Source: JAGLOK01 sp963676355
Lineage (GTDB): Bacteria > Bacillota > Clostridia > Christensenellales > UMGS416
Reading direction: 5' to 3'
Assembly (NCBI GenBank): GCA_963676355.1
Contig: OY781093.1
Location: 1 to 64,000, forward strand
Length of the DNA stretch: 64,000 nucleotides
Shown: positions 35,848 through 43,569 of the stretch, piece by piece
How positions within the stretch are numbered: the stretch's first letter is position 1
Layout: each line of letters begins with the position of its first letter
Made by a program: the position numbers and the translations under genes
Notes under the pieces: generated by a model
The model's input: only the letters and a program-made list of their open reading frames with translations
Told to the model about the DNA's origin: nothing
Databases searched by the model: none

Positions 35848-36713
35848 GCGTCTTTCCTTCCTATAATAAGGTTTTGTACTCTTGTAAGTATAAATATCAT
35901 AATAATTAGAAGCACTGACATAGCAGCCGCAAATCCATAATCATTGAATACTGTATATGCGTTGATTACGTAATACATAAATGTGTAGGTCGCCTTTCCG
36001 GGACCGCCATGAGTTAGCACAAGCGATTCTGTAAAAGCCTGGAGCGCTCCGCTAAGCGAAAGAAACATCTGAAGCTCAACTATCCTAATTATGCTAGGCA
36101 ACGTTATATATCTGAAAGTTTGCCAAGCGTTTGCCCCATCTATTTTACTTGCTTCATAAAGGTTTTTTTCAATGGATTGCATAGCCGCAATATATATGAT
36201 TGTCATATATCCAAGCCATCTCCAAAAAGACATAGATACAAGCGAGTATATCGCTATGTTCGCGTCGCTTAAAAATGCAATGGGATTAGCTCCGATATGT
36301 CTTAAAAACATGTTTATCGGTCCTTCTCTGAAGTCAAAGACAAATTTAAACATAAAGGCTATAGCCGTAACATTCAAAACGTAAGGGATGAAAATCACTG
36401 TTTTGTAAAATTTTGATCCTTTCATATTGCTATTTAAAAGCACCGCGAAAAATAATGCTACTATATTAGCCAAAATACCGGCTATAGCATAGATCAAATT
36501 GTTTTTTAGTGAAATCCAAAGAGTCGGCTCGGTCAGCACTCTTTTAAAATTCAGCAGTCCTACATAATCGTATCTAGGCAAAACGCCGTCCCAGTCTGTG
36601 AAACTATAGAACACCATTCTTACCGTAGGATATGCCAAAAATAAAAGCATGAGCCCCACCGGTACAACTAAAAAACCGAATATAATAAGTTTTTTCTGCA
36701 AAGCATATTTCAT
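35844..36713 (-). CDS. Sugar ABC importer permease, MalF type
   Basis: A 289-residue permease with six predicted helices and the EAA loop EASKIDGANAWQTFRYITLPSI (about 185-206). LAYPTVRMVFYSFTDWDG near residue 30 and the late GGPGKATYTFMYYVIN are typical of the MalF/UgpA branch. It forms the channel with the MalG-type partner it overlaps. A stem-loop separates it from the binding-protein gene upstream. The likely cargo is a xylo- or galacto-oligosaccharide, inferred from the GH2 gene in the same run. Confidence 0.92.
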   Translation of the reverse strand: MKYALQKKLIIFGFLVVPVGLMLLFLAYPTVRMVFYSFTDWDGVLPRYDYVGLLNFKRVLTEPTLWISLKNNLIYAIAGILANIVALFFAVLLNSNMKGSKFYKTVIFIPYVLNVTAIAFMFKFVFDFREGPINMFLRHIGANPIAFLSDANIAIYSLVSMSFWRWLGYMTIIYIAAMQSIEKNLYEASKIDGANAWQTFRYITLPSIIRIVELQMFLSLSGALQAFTESLVLTHGGPGKATYTFMYYVINAYTVFNDYGFAAAMSVLLIIMIFILTRVQNLIIGRKDA

Positions 36714-36756
36714 AATATCTTTTTCCTAATAGTCTTTTTGGCAATCACAAGCAATT

Positions 36757-36793
36757 AAATGAGCCGCAATCCGTAAGAAAAACGGCTCACATT
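36757..36793 (-). other. Intercistronic stem-loop after the binding-protein gene
   Basis: TGAGCCG (36760-36766) and CGGCTCA (36783-36789) pair perfectly, and AAA/TTT flanks extend the stem with one bulged C. It sits in the 101-base gap between binding-protein and permease genes. Hairpins at this place usually stabilise the upstream message or attenuate, so that the binding protein is made in excess. Confidence 0.6.
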
Positions 36794-36814
36794 TTTGCTT
36801 TTTCTTAAGTTTTC

Positions 36815-38125
36815 TTAATTTACAATTTCTCTTGCTTTTTTCCAAGAATCATTCATAGCTTGCGCTATTTCATCCGTGCTCTTACCTGATGCAATCTCTA
36901 CATATTGAGTGTAGAAATCAATTTGTGCTTTATCAAGTATAGACTTGAATTTTTCAGGATATTTTGCCATGATGACTTTCTCATGATCTGTAGTTTCTAG
37001 CTCTTCAAGATATGGAATGCTAACAACTACATTTTTATTTGCAGAAACAGAAGCTGTTTCTTGAGCATAAGTCCCATAGAACTCGCCCATATGCCATCCA
37101 AAAAATGCCTTTGCAGCGTCCATATTTTCAGAATTTTTGGCTATCGCTACGGCCCAGTCTGGGGCAAACTTAACATTATATGATCCACTATTGTCATAAG
37201 GGAAAGGAACAAAACCTATATCCTCCAAAGCAAGAGAGCCATCTCCCCTTTCAGGATAATTCACAGGTGTATTTGTCCATGTAAATGCCATTCCTATTTT
37301 TCCGCTTCCAAAGTCTCTTAAATATGATTCCCAATCATAAGACAAAGGATCTTCTTCCCATACGTTAGCATCTCTTATACTAGCCACTAAATCCATCATT
37401 TGCACATACTCATTGTCTGCAGTAAAAGGTGCATCTGATTCAGCCATTTCAGCTAACATTTTATCCTGATCTTCCATCAAAACCTGCGCAGTATCCGAAT
37501 ACGGAAGCATGGTCCATTGAGGTGCAAGACATCCAGTAAAACCGATTTTTCCTGCTTCTTTTATTTTTTTTGCCGCTGCAATCATCTCATCAAATGTAGT
37601 CGGTGCAGAAAGTCCCAATTCTTTAAACATAGCTTTGTTATATGCAAGGCCTATTCCTTGGAGACCTACTGTAAGGGCATATGTCATTCCATCATCGCTG
37701 TTTTTATTGGCATCATTACCTATCCAATTTCCAACAAGGTCTGGAAACACTTCATCAAGTGCCAGCATATATTCAGCTCTTTGAGCGTCGCTGTAACGCA
37801 CACCTTCAACGGTGAAAACATCAGGAACATCACCTGAAGCAAGTTTTACCCTGAGTGCATTATCAAAATCTTTTACTGTCGCAAGCTCCACACTAATTTC
37901 AGGATATTCCTTATTAAAAACCTCAAGCCATACAGGATAGCTGCTGCTTACCAAATCATCTCTGTACGTGAAAAACTCAATTTCTCCTGATATAGTTTCT
38001 TTTTCAACCTTCTCTTCTTTAGTCTGCGTTTCGTTTGGTTCCGCTTTTTCGTCGGATGTACATGCAGTAAAAGCAACAAATATCATACAAAGTGCAATTA
38101 CTAATGCCATGATCTTCTTAGACAT
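36815..38125 (-). CDS. Lipoprotein sugar-binding protein of CUT1 importer
   Basis: A 436-residue extracellular binding protein. Residues 1-22 form a lipoprotein signal with lipobox FTAC (C22), followed by an acidic and threonine-rich linker. The body has family 1 binding-protein text: KLASGDVPDVF, AYNKAMFKELGLSAPTTFDE and GKIGMAFTWTNTP. It captures the oligosaccharide outside the membrane for the two permeases behind it. GGAGGAG precedes the ATG. It is the first gene of a long minus-strand run reaching the GH2 and UroD-family genes. Confidence 0.92.
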   Translation of the reverse strand: MSKKIMALVIALCMIFVAFTACTSDEKAEPNETQTKEEKVEKETISGEIEFFTYRDDLVSSSYPVWLEVFNKEYPEISVELATVKDFDNALRVKLASGDVPDVFTVEGVRYSDAQRAEYMLALDEVFPDLVGNWIGNDANKNSDDGMTYALTVGLQGIGLAYNKAMFKELGLSAPTTFDEMIAAAKKIKEAGKIGFTGCLAPQWTMLPYSDTAQVLMEDQDKMLAEMAESDAPFTADNEYVQMMDLVASIRDANVWEEDPLSYDWESYLRDFGSGKIGMAFTWTNTPVNYPERGDGSLALEDIGFVPFPYDNSGSYNVKFAPDWAVAIAKNSENMDAAKAFFGWHMGEFYGTYAQETASVSANKNVVVSIPYLEELETTDHEKVIMAKYPEKFKSILDKAQIDFYTQYVEIASGKSTDEIAQAMNDSWKKAREIVN

Positions 38126-38500
38126 GGTTCTCCTCCTCGATCCATAAGTTTTTATTTCTCAAAGCTCTGATATGCTCAATTATAGCAACATGGCAAATAC
38201 TAATGAATGAAAATAATTAAGGTTCCTTGTAATATCTTCAGGTTTTTTAGATTCTTAAATATGTGGCAAACCCATCTTAAAAATATATTGTATATAAATG
38301 TCTGTAAATCACATTTTTTTCAAGCCGATTTGAAGCATGATTATCGCGGGTCTTCCACTTGCTAAGCTTCATCCACAGCAAACCTCATGCTTTTATAAAA
38401 TCTTTTCTTAATCGCTCAAAATGGAAAAATCGCGCTCATTATTATCAAGAAATTTAATAGATATTAAGCTAACTAGCATATTTTAAGAAAGGAGATTAGT
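38126..38500. other. Intergenic region
   Basis: About 375 bases. It contains the promoter of the binding-protein gene (38179-38207) and the ribosome binding site of the PRC-barrel remnant (AAAGGAG, 38488-38494). A minus-strand stretch near 38370-38420 gives short frames such as FYKSMRFAVDEA interrupted by stops, perhaps a further relic, which I cannot assign. Confidence 0.5.
38179..38207 (-). promoter_or_regulatory. Promoter of the sugar importer operon
   Basis: On the minus strand TTCATT (38202-38207) and TATAAT (38179-38184) are separated by 17 bases, about 55 bases before the binding-protein ATG. The -10 is consensus and the -35 is weak, as expected for an activator-dependent promoter of a YesN-type regulator. 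Confidence 0.45.
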
Positions 38501-38752
38501 ATATTAATTAAAGTTAAAACATTAAAAGGATTCAAACTAAATTGCAAGGATGTCCAAATAGAAAAAACAAAGAATTTCTATTTTGACGACAATTACTGGA
38601 CAATTAGATATTTAGTTGCCGATACTGGGAATTGGCTATTTGGAAATCAAGTTCCAATATCCCCACAGTCATTAAAAAACGCAGACAAAGACAAAGAATA
38701 TATCAATGTAGATTTAACCAAGAAGCAAATAGAAAATATCCCACCCATTATA
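38501..38752 (+). pseudogene. PRC-barrel protein remnant, 3' end lost
   Basis: Translated from 38501 the frame gives IKVKTLKGFKLN, FYFDDNYWTIRYLVADTG and VDLTKKQIEN, the start of a common bacterial PRC-barrel domain protein whose family begins MLIKVKTLKG. The codon at the Met position is ATA (38501-38503), six bases after AAAGGAG. After about 84 codons the match stops, and the frame runs on through DNA that belongs to a lipoprotein remnant on the other strand, to TAG near 38879. Loss of the start and of the C-terminal half indicates a dead gene. Confidence 0.65.
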
Positions 38753-38985
38753 AATGACGCAGTGTCGCCGTCTGTTATGCGGGGAAACTCCACTATCTCA
38801 TATCCGTCCTCGAAAAAATCCATACCGGCAAAGTCCATGTCAGGAAGCGAAGGCGCGGCATCAGTTTGCACTGCCTCATAGCTTTCAATCTCCTAGGAAA
38901 GTACGGATTCTATCTCATTTACTATCTCACAGCCGCTAAAAATAAACGCGGCAACTATTATTGCAATAACTATCTTATCCTTAAT
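38753..38985 (-). pseudogene. Lipoprotein gene remnant with in-frame stop
   Basis: The minus-strand frame beginning at ATT 38985 reads KDKIVIAIIVAAFIFSGC, a lipoprotein signal with lipobox FSGC. An in-frame TAG (38893-38895) follows about 30 codons in, then the frame continues as SLPDMDFAGMDFF and EFPRITDGDTAS. The last part recalls the start of phosphate-type or other binding proteins (a guess). The text ends abruptly near 38753 against the PRC-barrel remnant. Its start lies within the last codons of the P-loop kinase gene, so the two were probably co-transcribed. Confidence 0.5.
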
Positions 38986-39497
38986 ATATCCATTATCCAC
39001 CTGTCCGCTTCCTCGGCCGCCTGTTCGGGGCTCAGGTTTGTAGTGTCCAATAGCGTAATATTCGGCGAAGTCGTGTGTGCATTCGCCTTAAGCCAGTCGT
39101 TAAAGTCCAGCGAGCTCTTAATGTGGCTTTCGTCGTCTATCCTTCGGCCATCTCTCATGCGAGACTCTATGCAAGAGCGCTCGCAGACAGCCGCGAGGTA
39201 GTGGATGTCGGAAAAAAGCTCCCGCTCGGGCAGTGTTTCAAACTGTTCTGGCGTCACACAGCCGCACAGCACCACGGGCAGACCTATCTGCGATATGGAG
39301 GCGCATATGCCAAGCCACGTCTTGCGAAACAGATGGTAGTTATTTTCAGGAGTGTCGTAAAACGCACTCCATACCAAATCGCTTTCCATCACGATATAAT
39401 GCTCTTCCTTTTGAAAAAGCACCTCGCACAGCGCGGACTTTCCAACGCCTGATGCGCCGGACACGATAAAAAGCGGCAGTTTTTTTGTGGGTTTCAT
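38970..39497 (-). CDS. Small P-loop kinase/ATPase
   Basis: A 175-residue P-loop protein with Walker A GASGVGKS at residues 14-21 and an adenylate-kinase-like layout: ESDLVWSAF after strand 2, LCGCVTPEQF, and AVCERSCIESRMRDGRR as a likely lid with arginines. It resembles AAA_33-type nucleoside or small-molecule kinases. The substrate is unknown. GGAGT precedes the ATG. It lies between the opuA-type operon and a dead lipoprotein gene and shows no functional link to either. Confidence 0.7.
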   Translation of the reverse strand: MKPTKKLPLFIVSGASGVGKSALCEVLFQKEEHYIVMESDLVWSAFYDTPENNYHLFRKTWLGICASISQIGLPVVLCGCVTPEQFETLPERELFSDIHYLAAVCERSCIESRMRDGRRIDDESHIKSSLDFNDWLKANAHTTSPNITLLDTTNLSPEQAAEEADRWIMDILRIR

Positions 39498-39582
39498 AGT
39501 ACTCCTTTATATATGACAAGAATCATTATACTAATAAAAAGGTGTTATATAAAGGATACCCCGCCGTTTTTCCGAAGACAGC

Positions 39583-39605
39583 AAAAAACTCCCGAACTCG
39601 GGAGC
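39583..39605 (-). terminator. Terminator of the betaine importer operon
   Basis: CTCCCGA (39589-39595) and TCGGGAG (39598-39604) form a tight stem, and the minus strand continues with TTTTTT (A run 39583-39588). An outer repeat ACAGCAAA/TTTGCTGT extends the structure. It is about 70 bases past the ATPase stop. Confidence 0.8.
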
Positions 39606-39674
39606 TTTGCTGTTCGCGTATTTAAAGATACCTAAGAGAGAGTAAAGGATCTGAAGTATCGATAAATCTATACT

Positions 39675-40847
39675 TTACGCCATCGCTTCTACGATATCTT
39701 CATGGCCTATGATGCCGCGAAGCTTGTCTTTCTTGTCGATGACAGGCACGTCAAAGTCGCTGTCTTTAAGCATTGTCCACGCCTCATAAAGAAAAGCGTT
39801 TCGGTTTATGCGCTGTTCAGCATCAAAAAGATGCGCCGTTACGCTCGCACCTGCGGGAGCCGCTGCCAGGACTTCCAGTGTGACATAACCCAAAAGCTTG
39901 TTTTCGACATCCGTCACATAGCAGTAGTCCTGCCCTGCGCCCTTCAGTTCGCTTGCAGTGTTTGCGCATGTGTCATTTTCGCGAGCCACGTATCCCGGGC
40001 TTTTCATGACGGTCTTTATCCTTATAATGCGCGATTTATCTACATCCTCTATAAAGCTTTGCACATATTCATCGGCAGGGTTTTTAAAGAAATCCTTCGG
40101 TGTTCCCATCTGCACCACCTTACCGTCTTTCATAAGCGCAATTCTATCGCCCATCTTGAATGCTTCATTCATATCATGTGTGATAAACACGATGGTTTTA
40201 TCGATATAATCTTCCAGATTTAAAAGCTCGGCTTGCATTTCACGCCTTATAAGCGGATCCAAAGCCGAAAACGGTTCATCCATGAGCAATATTTCAGGCT
40301 TGTTTGTAAGTGCACGCGCAAGTCCCACCCGCTGCTTCATGCCGCCGGAAAGCTGCCTCGGATAGTAATTTTCCCATCCCGAAAGGCCCACAAGCTCTAT
40401 AGCCTCCATGGCTATCTCGCGGCGCTCATCCTCGGATACATTTTGCACCTCAAGTCCGTATTCCACGTTTTTGAGCACTGTTCTGTGGCTCAAAAGACCA
40501 AAGTGCTGAAACACCATCGATACTTTGTGGCGTCTCAGCTCTATAAGCTGCTGCTTGTCATACTGGCAAATGTCTTCGCCATCGATTATAACTTTGCCCT
40601 TAGTAGGGACATTGAGCATATTCATGCAACGTATCAGCGATGACTTTCCGCTGCCGGAAAGACCCACGATAACAAACATCTCGCCTTCTTTTATATCAAG
40701 ACTTACGTCGTTTACGCCCACAGCACTGCCTGTTTTTTCGCGTATATCCTGTATGGACGCGCCTTCATCAAGCATTTTGAGCGCGGCATCTTTCTTCTTG
40801 CCAAATACCAAAGTCACATTTTCTATCAATACTTTAATATTATCCAT
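39675..40847 (-). CDS. opuAA: Glycine betaine/proline ABC importer ATPase with CBS pair
   Basis: A 390-residue ATPase of the OpuA/ProV type, which drives uptake of compatible solutes under osmotic stress. The N-terminal extension ALKMLDEGASIQDIREKTG is typical of ProV. Walker A is GLSGSGKSS, the signature LSGGMKQR and Walker B ILLMDEPFSALDP. Residues from about 270 to 390 form two CBS repeats, which in OpuA sense ionic strength or bind c-di-AMP. The ATG at 40847 is preferred, with GGAG 8 bases upstream; the GTG at 40856 sits on that site. It follows the permease gene with only a few bases between them. Confidence 0.93.
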   Translation of the reverse strand: MDNIKVLIENVTLVFGKKKDAALKMLDEGASIQDIREKTGSAVGVNDVSLDIKEGEMFVIVGLSGSGKSSLIRCMNMLNVPTKGKVIIDGEDICQYDKQQLIELRRHKVSMVFQHFGLLSHRTVLKNVEYGLEVQNVSEDERREIAMEAIELVGLSGWENYYPRQLSGGMKQRVGLARALTNKPEILLMDEPFSALDPLIRREMQAELLNLEDYIDKTIVFITHDMNEAFKMGDRIALMKDGKVVQMGTPKDFFKNPADEYVQSFIEDVDKSRIIRIKTVMKSPGYVARENDTCANTASELKGAGQDYCYVTDVENKLLGYVTLEVLAAAPAGASVTAHLFDAEQRINRNAFLYEAWTMLKDSDFDVPVIDKKDKLRGIIGHEDIVEAMA

Positions 40848-40852
40848 ATTTA

Positions 40853-41713
40853 TCACTCCATTTCCCTAAGCTTTTTAGCCAGACCCTGCAGCACACGGTC
40901 AAGTATTATAGCCAAGAATACTATAGCAAATCCCGCTTGGAAGCCTTTGCCCACTTGAAGCTTTTTGATGGATATAAGCACTTCCTTGCCTATGCCTTCA
41001 GCTCCGATCATGGACGATATAACAACCATAGCCATAGCCATCATCATAGCCTGGTTTACACCCGCCATGATGGTGGAAAGCGCCTGCGGAAACTCTATCT
41101 TAAAGAGCATCTGCTTGGGAGTCGAGCCAAACGAAAGACCCGCTTCCTTTACTTCCTTGTTGACATTTGCGATGCCCAGATGCGTAAGCCTTATAAGAGG
41201 CGGCAGGGCGTATGTCGTGGTTGCAATGACAGCCGATACCTTGCCGAATCCGAAAAACATAACAGCCGGTATAAGGTATACAAAGCTTGGCAGCGTCTGC
41301 ATCATGTCAAGCATCGGCAAAAATATCTTCTTTACCGGCGCCGACTTTGCCATAAGCACTCCCATAGGTATGCCGAGTACAATTGTTATGATAACTGATA
41401 TGAAAACTATCGCAAGCGTGTAAGTCATCATCTCCCACAGCCCGAAAAGGCCTATGAGAAATAACAGCACCGAAAGTATTATTCCCGTTTTCAGATTGTA
41501 AAGTTTCCAACCCGCGAAAAGCAGTGCGCCTATAAAAACCCACCACGGTATGATGGCAAAAAACCATTCCACACTTGATACCATTGTCAAAATAAAACTA
41601 CTAATAGCTTCAAAAAAGGCGTCTAAGTTTATCAAAAGCCAGTTTATAAGCCAATCAATACCCGAACTTATCTCAAAGCGTAAAGCTTCAGGAAATTGAA
41701 TCATATTTTTCAC
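40853..41713 (-). CDS. opuAB: Glycine betaine/proline ABC importer permease
   Basis: A 286-residue ProW/OpuAB-type permease with about six membrane helices. The EAA-like loop KEAGLSFGSTPKQMLFKIEFPQALSTI is around residues 190-216, preceded by PALIR-like text TYALPPLIRLTHLGI, and the C-terminal half has MAMVVISSMIGAEGIGKEVL, a strong family mark. The N-terminal 90 residues contain an extra amphipathic and membrane segment, as in OpuA permeases. It lies between the binding-protein and ATPase genes of one operon and ends 6 bases before the ATPase ATG. Confidence 0.93.
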   Translation of the reverse strand: MKNMIQFPEALRFEISSGIDWLINWLLINLDAFFEAISSFILTMVSSVEWFFAIIPWWVFIGALLFAGWKLYNLKTGIILSVLLFLIGLFGLWEMMTYTLAIVFISVIITIVLGIPMGVLMAKSAPVKKIFLPMLDMMQTLPSFVYLIPAVMFFGFGKVSAVIATTTYALPPLIRLTHLGIANVNKEVKEAGLSFGSTPKQMLFKIEFPQALSTIMAGVNQAMMMAMAMVVISSMIGAEGIGKEVLISIKKLQVGKGFQAGFAIVFLAIILDRVLQGLAKKLREME

Positions 41714-41773
41714 TCCTTAATATATGGCAAAAAAGAGGCTAAGCCTCTTCATGCCGATTATTTTTTATTTTTG

Positions 41774-42751
41774 TCAGCCTATAGCTTCCATTATCTTATT
41801 GTATGCATCCTCTGTTACCCAGCTTTTCAACAGCTCCTCGTTTTCTTTAAGGAACCATTTTGCAGCCACATCAGCTTCAACTTCTTCGTTTTGCATGTAT
41901 GCCAAGCCTTGGCTTGTAAGTGCTGATGATGTATGGTAGTTTGACAAAAAGTCTGCAATCTCCGGATAATTTTCCACAAACTCAGGTCTTGCAGCCACCA
42001 CAACGTCAACCGTTGGGAATGCTCCTACGCCGTTTTCGTAGTCTGCTTCGTTATACTCGGAGTCTTGGAGCAGTGTCATGTCATACACGCCCATTATCCA
42101 AGTCGGCTCCCAGTAGTAGCCTACCCAAGGCTCGCCTTTGGCAACAGCCGAAGCTATAGTCGCGGCGAGTGTCGCACCGGAGTCGATAGTTCTGAACTGA
42201 TACATCTCGCCCAAACCGTATGCTTCCACCTTTTTGTAAATAAAATCTGTCGCGCTCCAGCCTTCAGGGCCGCCATATATTATGCCCATATCCTTATCTT
42301 CAGGATTTGGGAAGAGCTCCACATAGTCTTTCAGGTCTTCCACTGTTTTAAGATCAGGCGCTATTGCGTCTTCGCCTTCCACCACATATGTGGGTACATA
42401 CAGCCCCTGCATATTGTCGTCAAAGTTTGTGGAAAGCTTTACATAGTCGCCGTTTGCGATGTCATCATCATATGTTAAAACGTTGTCCGACCAAAGCTCC
42501 ATAGTCATGTCGATGTCATCGCTTTTCATGCCTGTTACCATTATTGCGGTATCAGCCAGTATTATGTCGACTTCCACACCGTAGCCTTCTTCTATAATAA
42601 GTTTGGCGATTTGGTCGTGCAATGCGTTGCTTGCCCAGTCTCCTTCGCCGATTACTATCTTCTCAGCTTCCTGCACACAGCTTGCAAAGCTAAATACTAA
42701 TACAATGCTAATAAGCATTATTAAACACATTTTTAAAATATTTTTTTTCAT
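41774..42751 (-). CDS. opuAC: Glycine betaine-binding lipoprotein
   Basis: A 325-residue binding lipoprotein with lipobox FASC (C25). The body has OpuAC/ProX text: GEGDWASNALHDQIAKLIIEE and WVGYYWEPTWIMG, the latter giving the tryptophans that form the aromatic cage for a quaternary amine. It delivers betaine, choline or a related solute to the permease. As the first gene of the operon it stands right behind the promoter and dyad at 42783-42811. GGAGG is 5 bases before the ATG. Confidence 0.92.
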   Translation of the reverse strand: MKKNILKMCLIMLISIVLVFSFASCVQEAEKIVIGEGDWASNALHDQIAKLIIEEGYGVEVDIILADTAIMVTGMKSDDIDMTMELWSDNVLTYDDDIANGDYVKLSTNFDDNMQGLYVPTYVVEGEDAIAPDLKTVEDLKDYVELFPNPEDKDMGIIYGGPEGWSATDFIYKKVEAYGLGEMYQFRTIDSGATLAATIASAVAKGEPWVGYYWEPTWIMGVYDMTLLQDSEYNEADYENGVGAFPTVDVVVAARPEFVENYPEIADFLSNYHTSSALTSQGLAYMQNEEVEADVAAKWFLKENEELLKSWVTEDAYNKIMEAIG

Positions 42752-42782
42752 TTTTACCTCCGATTTTTTAGTGCCAATCCGT

Positions 42783-42811
42783 ATACTACCACAAAGTTGT
42801 CACTTTGTAAA
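42783..42811 (-). promoter_or_regulatory. opuA operon promoter
   Basis: On the minus strand TTTACA (42806-42811) and TAGTAT (42783-42788) are spaced by exactly 17 bases, about 32 bases before the opuAC ATG. The perfect dyad at 42791-42808 fills the spacer and part of the -35 element, so a bound repressor would block RNA polymerase. Confidence 0.7.
42791..42808. promoter_or_regulatory. Candidate BusR operator
   Basis: ACAAAGT-TGTC-ACTTTGT is a perfect 7-bp inverted repeat around 4 bases, inside the opuA promoter spacer. The minus strand contains AAGTGACA. BusR sites, as I recall, have a GTGAC-type core; that comparison needs checking. The regulator gene is directly divergent. Confidence 0.6.
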
Positions 42812-42849
42812 ATATAAACCCGCTCTTTGGTCTATTCAAACAAAAAACA

Positions 42850-42878
42850 TTGCCTGAAATGGATTTTTAGTCTAAAAT
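42850..42878 (+). promoter_or_regulatory. busR promoter
   Basis: TTGCCT (42850-42855) and TAAAAT (42873-42878) are 17 bases apart, 20 bases before the ATG at 42899. This start is independent of the opuA promoter, with both in the same 147-base divergent gap. Confidence 0.6.
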
Positions 42879-42898
42879 AAGTTAAAAAGGTATTTAAC

Positions 42899-43522
42899 AT
42901 GACCAAAAACAATCCAGTTCCGGTTTATATGAAAGTTGCCATAGATATGGCTTCTAGGATTAGCCGATATGAGTTTAAAAAAGAACAAAAGATACGTGGT
43001 CGTTCCACTTTAGCAAGTGATTATAACGTGTCTCCTGAGACAATAAGAAAAGCAATGCGATTGCTAACCAACATGAATATTGTTGAAGTAAAATATGGGA
43101 ACGGTATCTACGTTTCATCTATTGAAAACGCCGAAAAATTTGTTCAGCAATATCTTGCACGTCAGAATGTTTTAGACCTTAAAAACCAGCTAAAAGACCT
43201 TATGCATGAGCGCGGTAAAATTGAAAGACTCATGAACGAAACTATGAACTCCATAGTAGACAGTTCTAGTAGATTCAATCATTTAGATAAAATAGTAATA
43301 TACGAAGAAGTTCTTCCTGAAAATAGTATATTATGCGGTGAAAAGATCAAAAATATTGATATGTGGGAACAAACAGGTGCTACTATCATTGGTATAAAGC
43401 AAGGCGAAAAAACCATTATTTCACCCAGTCCTGATTATATTTTACAACGTGGAGATACGATACTTTTCGTATCTGAACAAAATGATCACATCAAACTTCA
43501 TAAATACTTATATAACGATTAA
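42899..43522 (+). CDS. busR: BusR-type regulator: GntR HTH + coiled coil + RCK_C
   Basis: A 207-residue regulator in three parts: a GntR winged helix-turn-helix (1 to about 75, with LASDYNVSPETIRKAMRLL), a helical coiled-coil segment (about 85-125, KNQLKDLMHERGKIERLM), and an RCK_C/TrkA-C domain (about 130-207, with ILQRGDTILFVSEQNDHIKLH). This is the architecture of BusR of lactococci and streptococci, which represses a betaine importer when its RCK_C domain binds c-di-AMP. The gene is divergent from an opuA-type operon whose promoter carries a perfect dyad, so the same circuit is inferred here. The name rests on architecture and context, not on a sequence search. Confidence 0.85.
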   Translation: MTKNNPVPVYMKVAIDMASRISRYEFKKEQKIRGRSTLASDYNVSPETIRKAMRLLTNMNIVEVKYGNGIYVSSIENAEKFVQQYLARQNVLDLKNQLKDLMHERGKIERLMNETMNSIVDSSSRFNHLDKIVIYEEVLPENSILCGEKIKNIDMWEQTGATIIGIKQGEKTIISPSPDYILQRGDTILFVSEQNDHIKLHKYLYND

Positions 43523-43569
43523 TCAGGTTAAAGTTTTAGCTATAGTCATATTTGAATAAAAATATTTAT

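Noticed and set aside
38370..38420. Minus-strand fragment reading FYKSMRFAVDEA with stops on both sides
   Set aside because: Too short and interrupted; no family could be named.
42752..42898. Riboswitch upstream of opuAC
   Set aside because: The 147-base divergent gap is fully explained by two promoters and one dyad; no conserved riboswitch core was seen.
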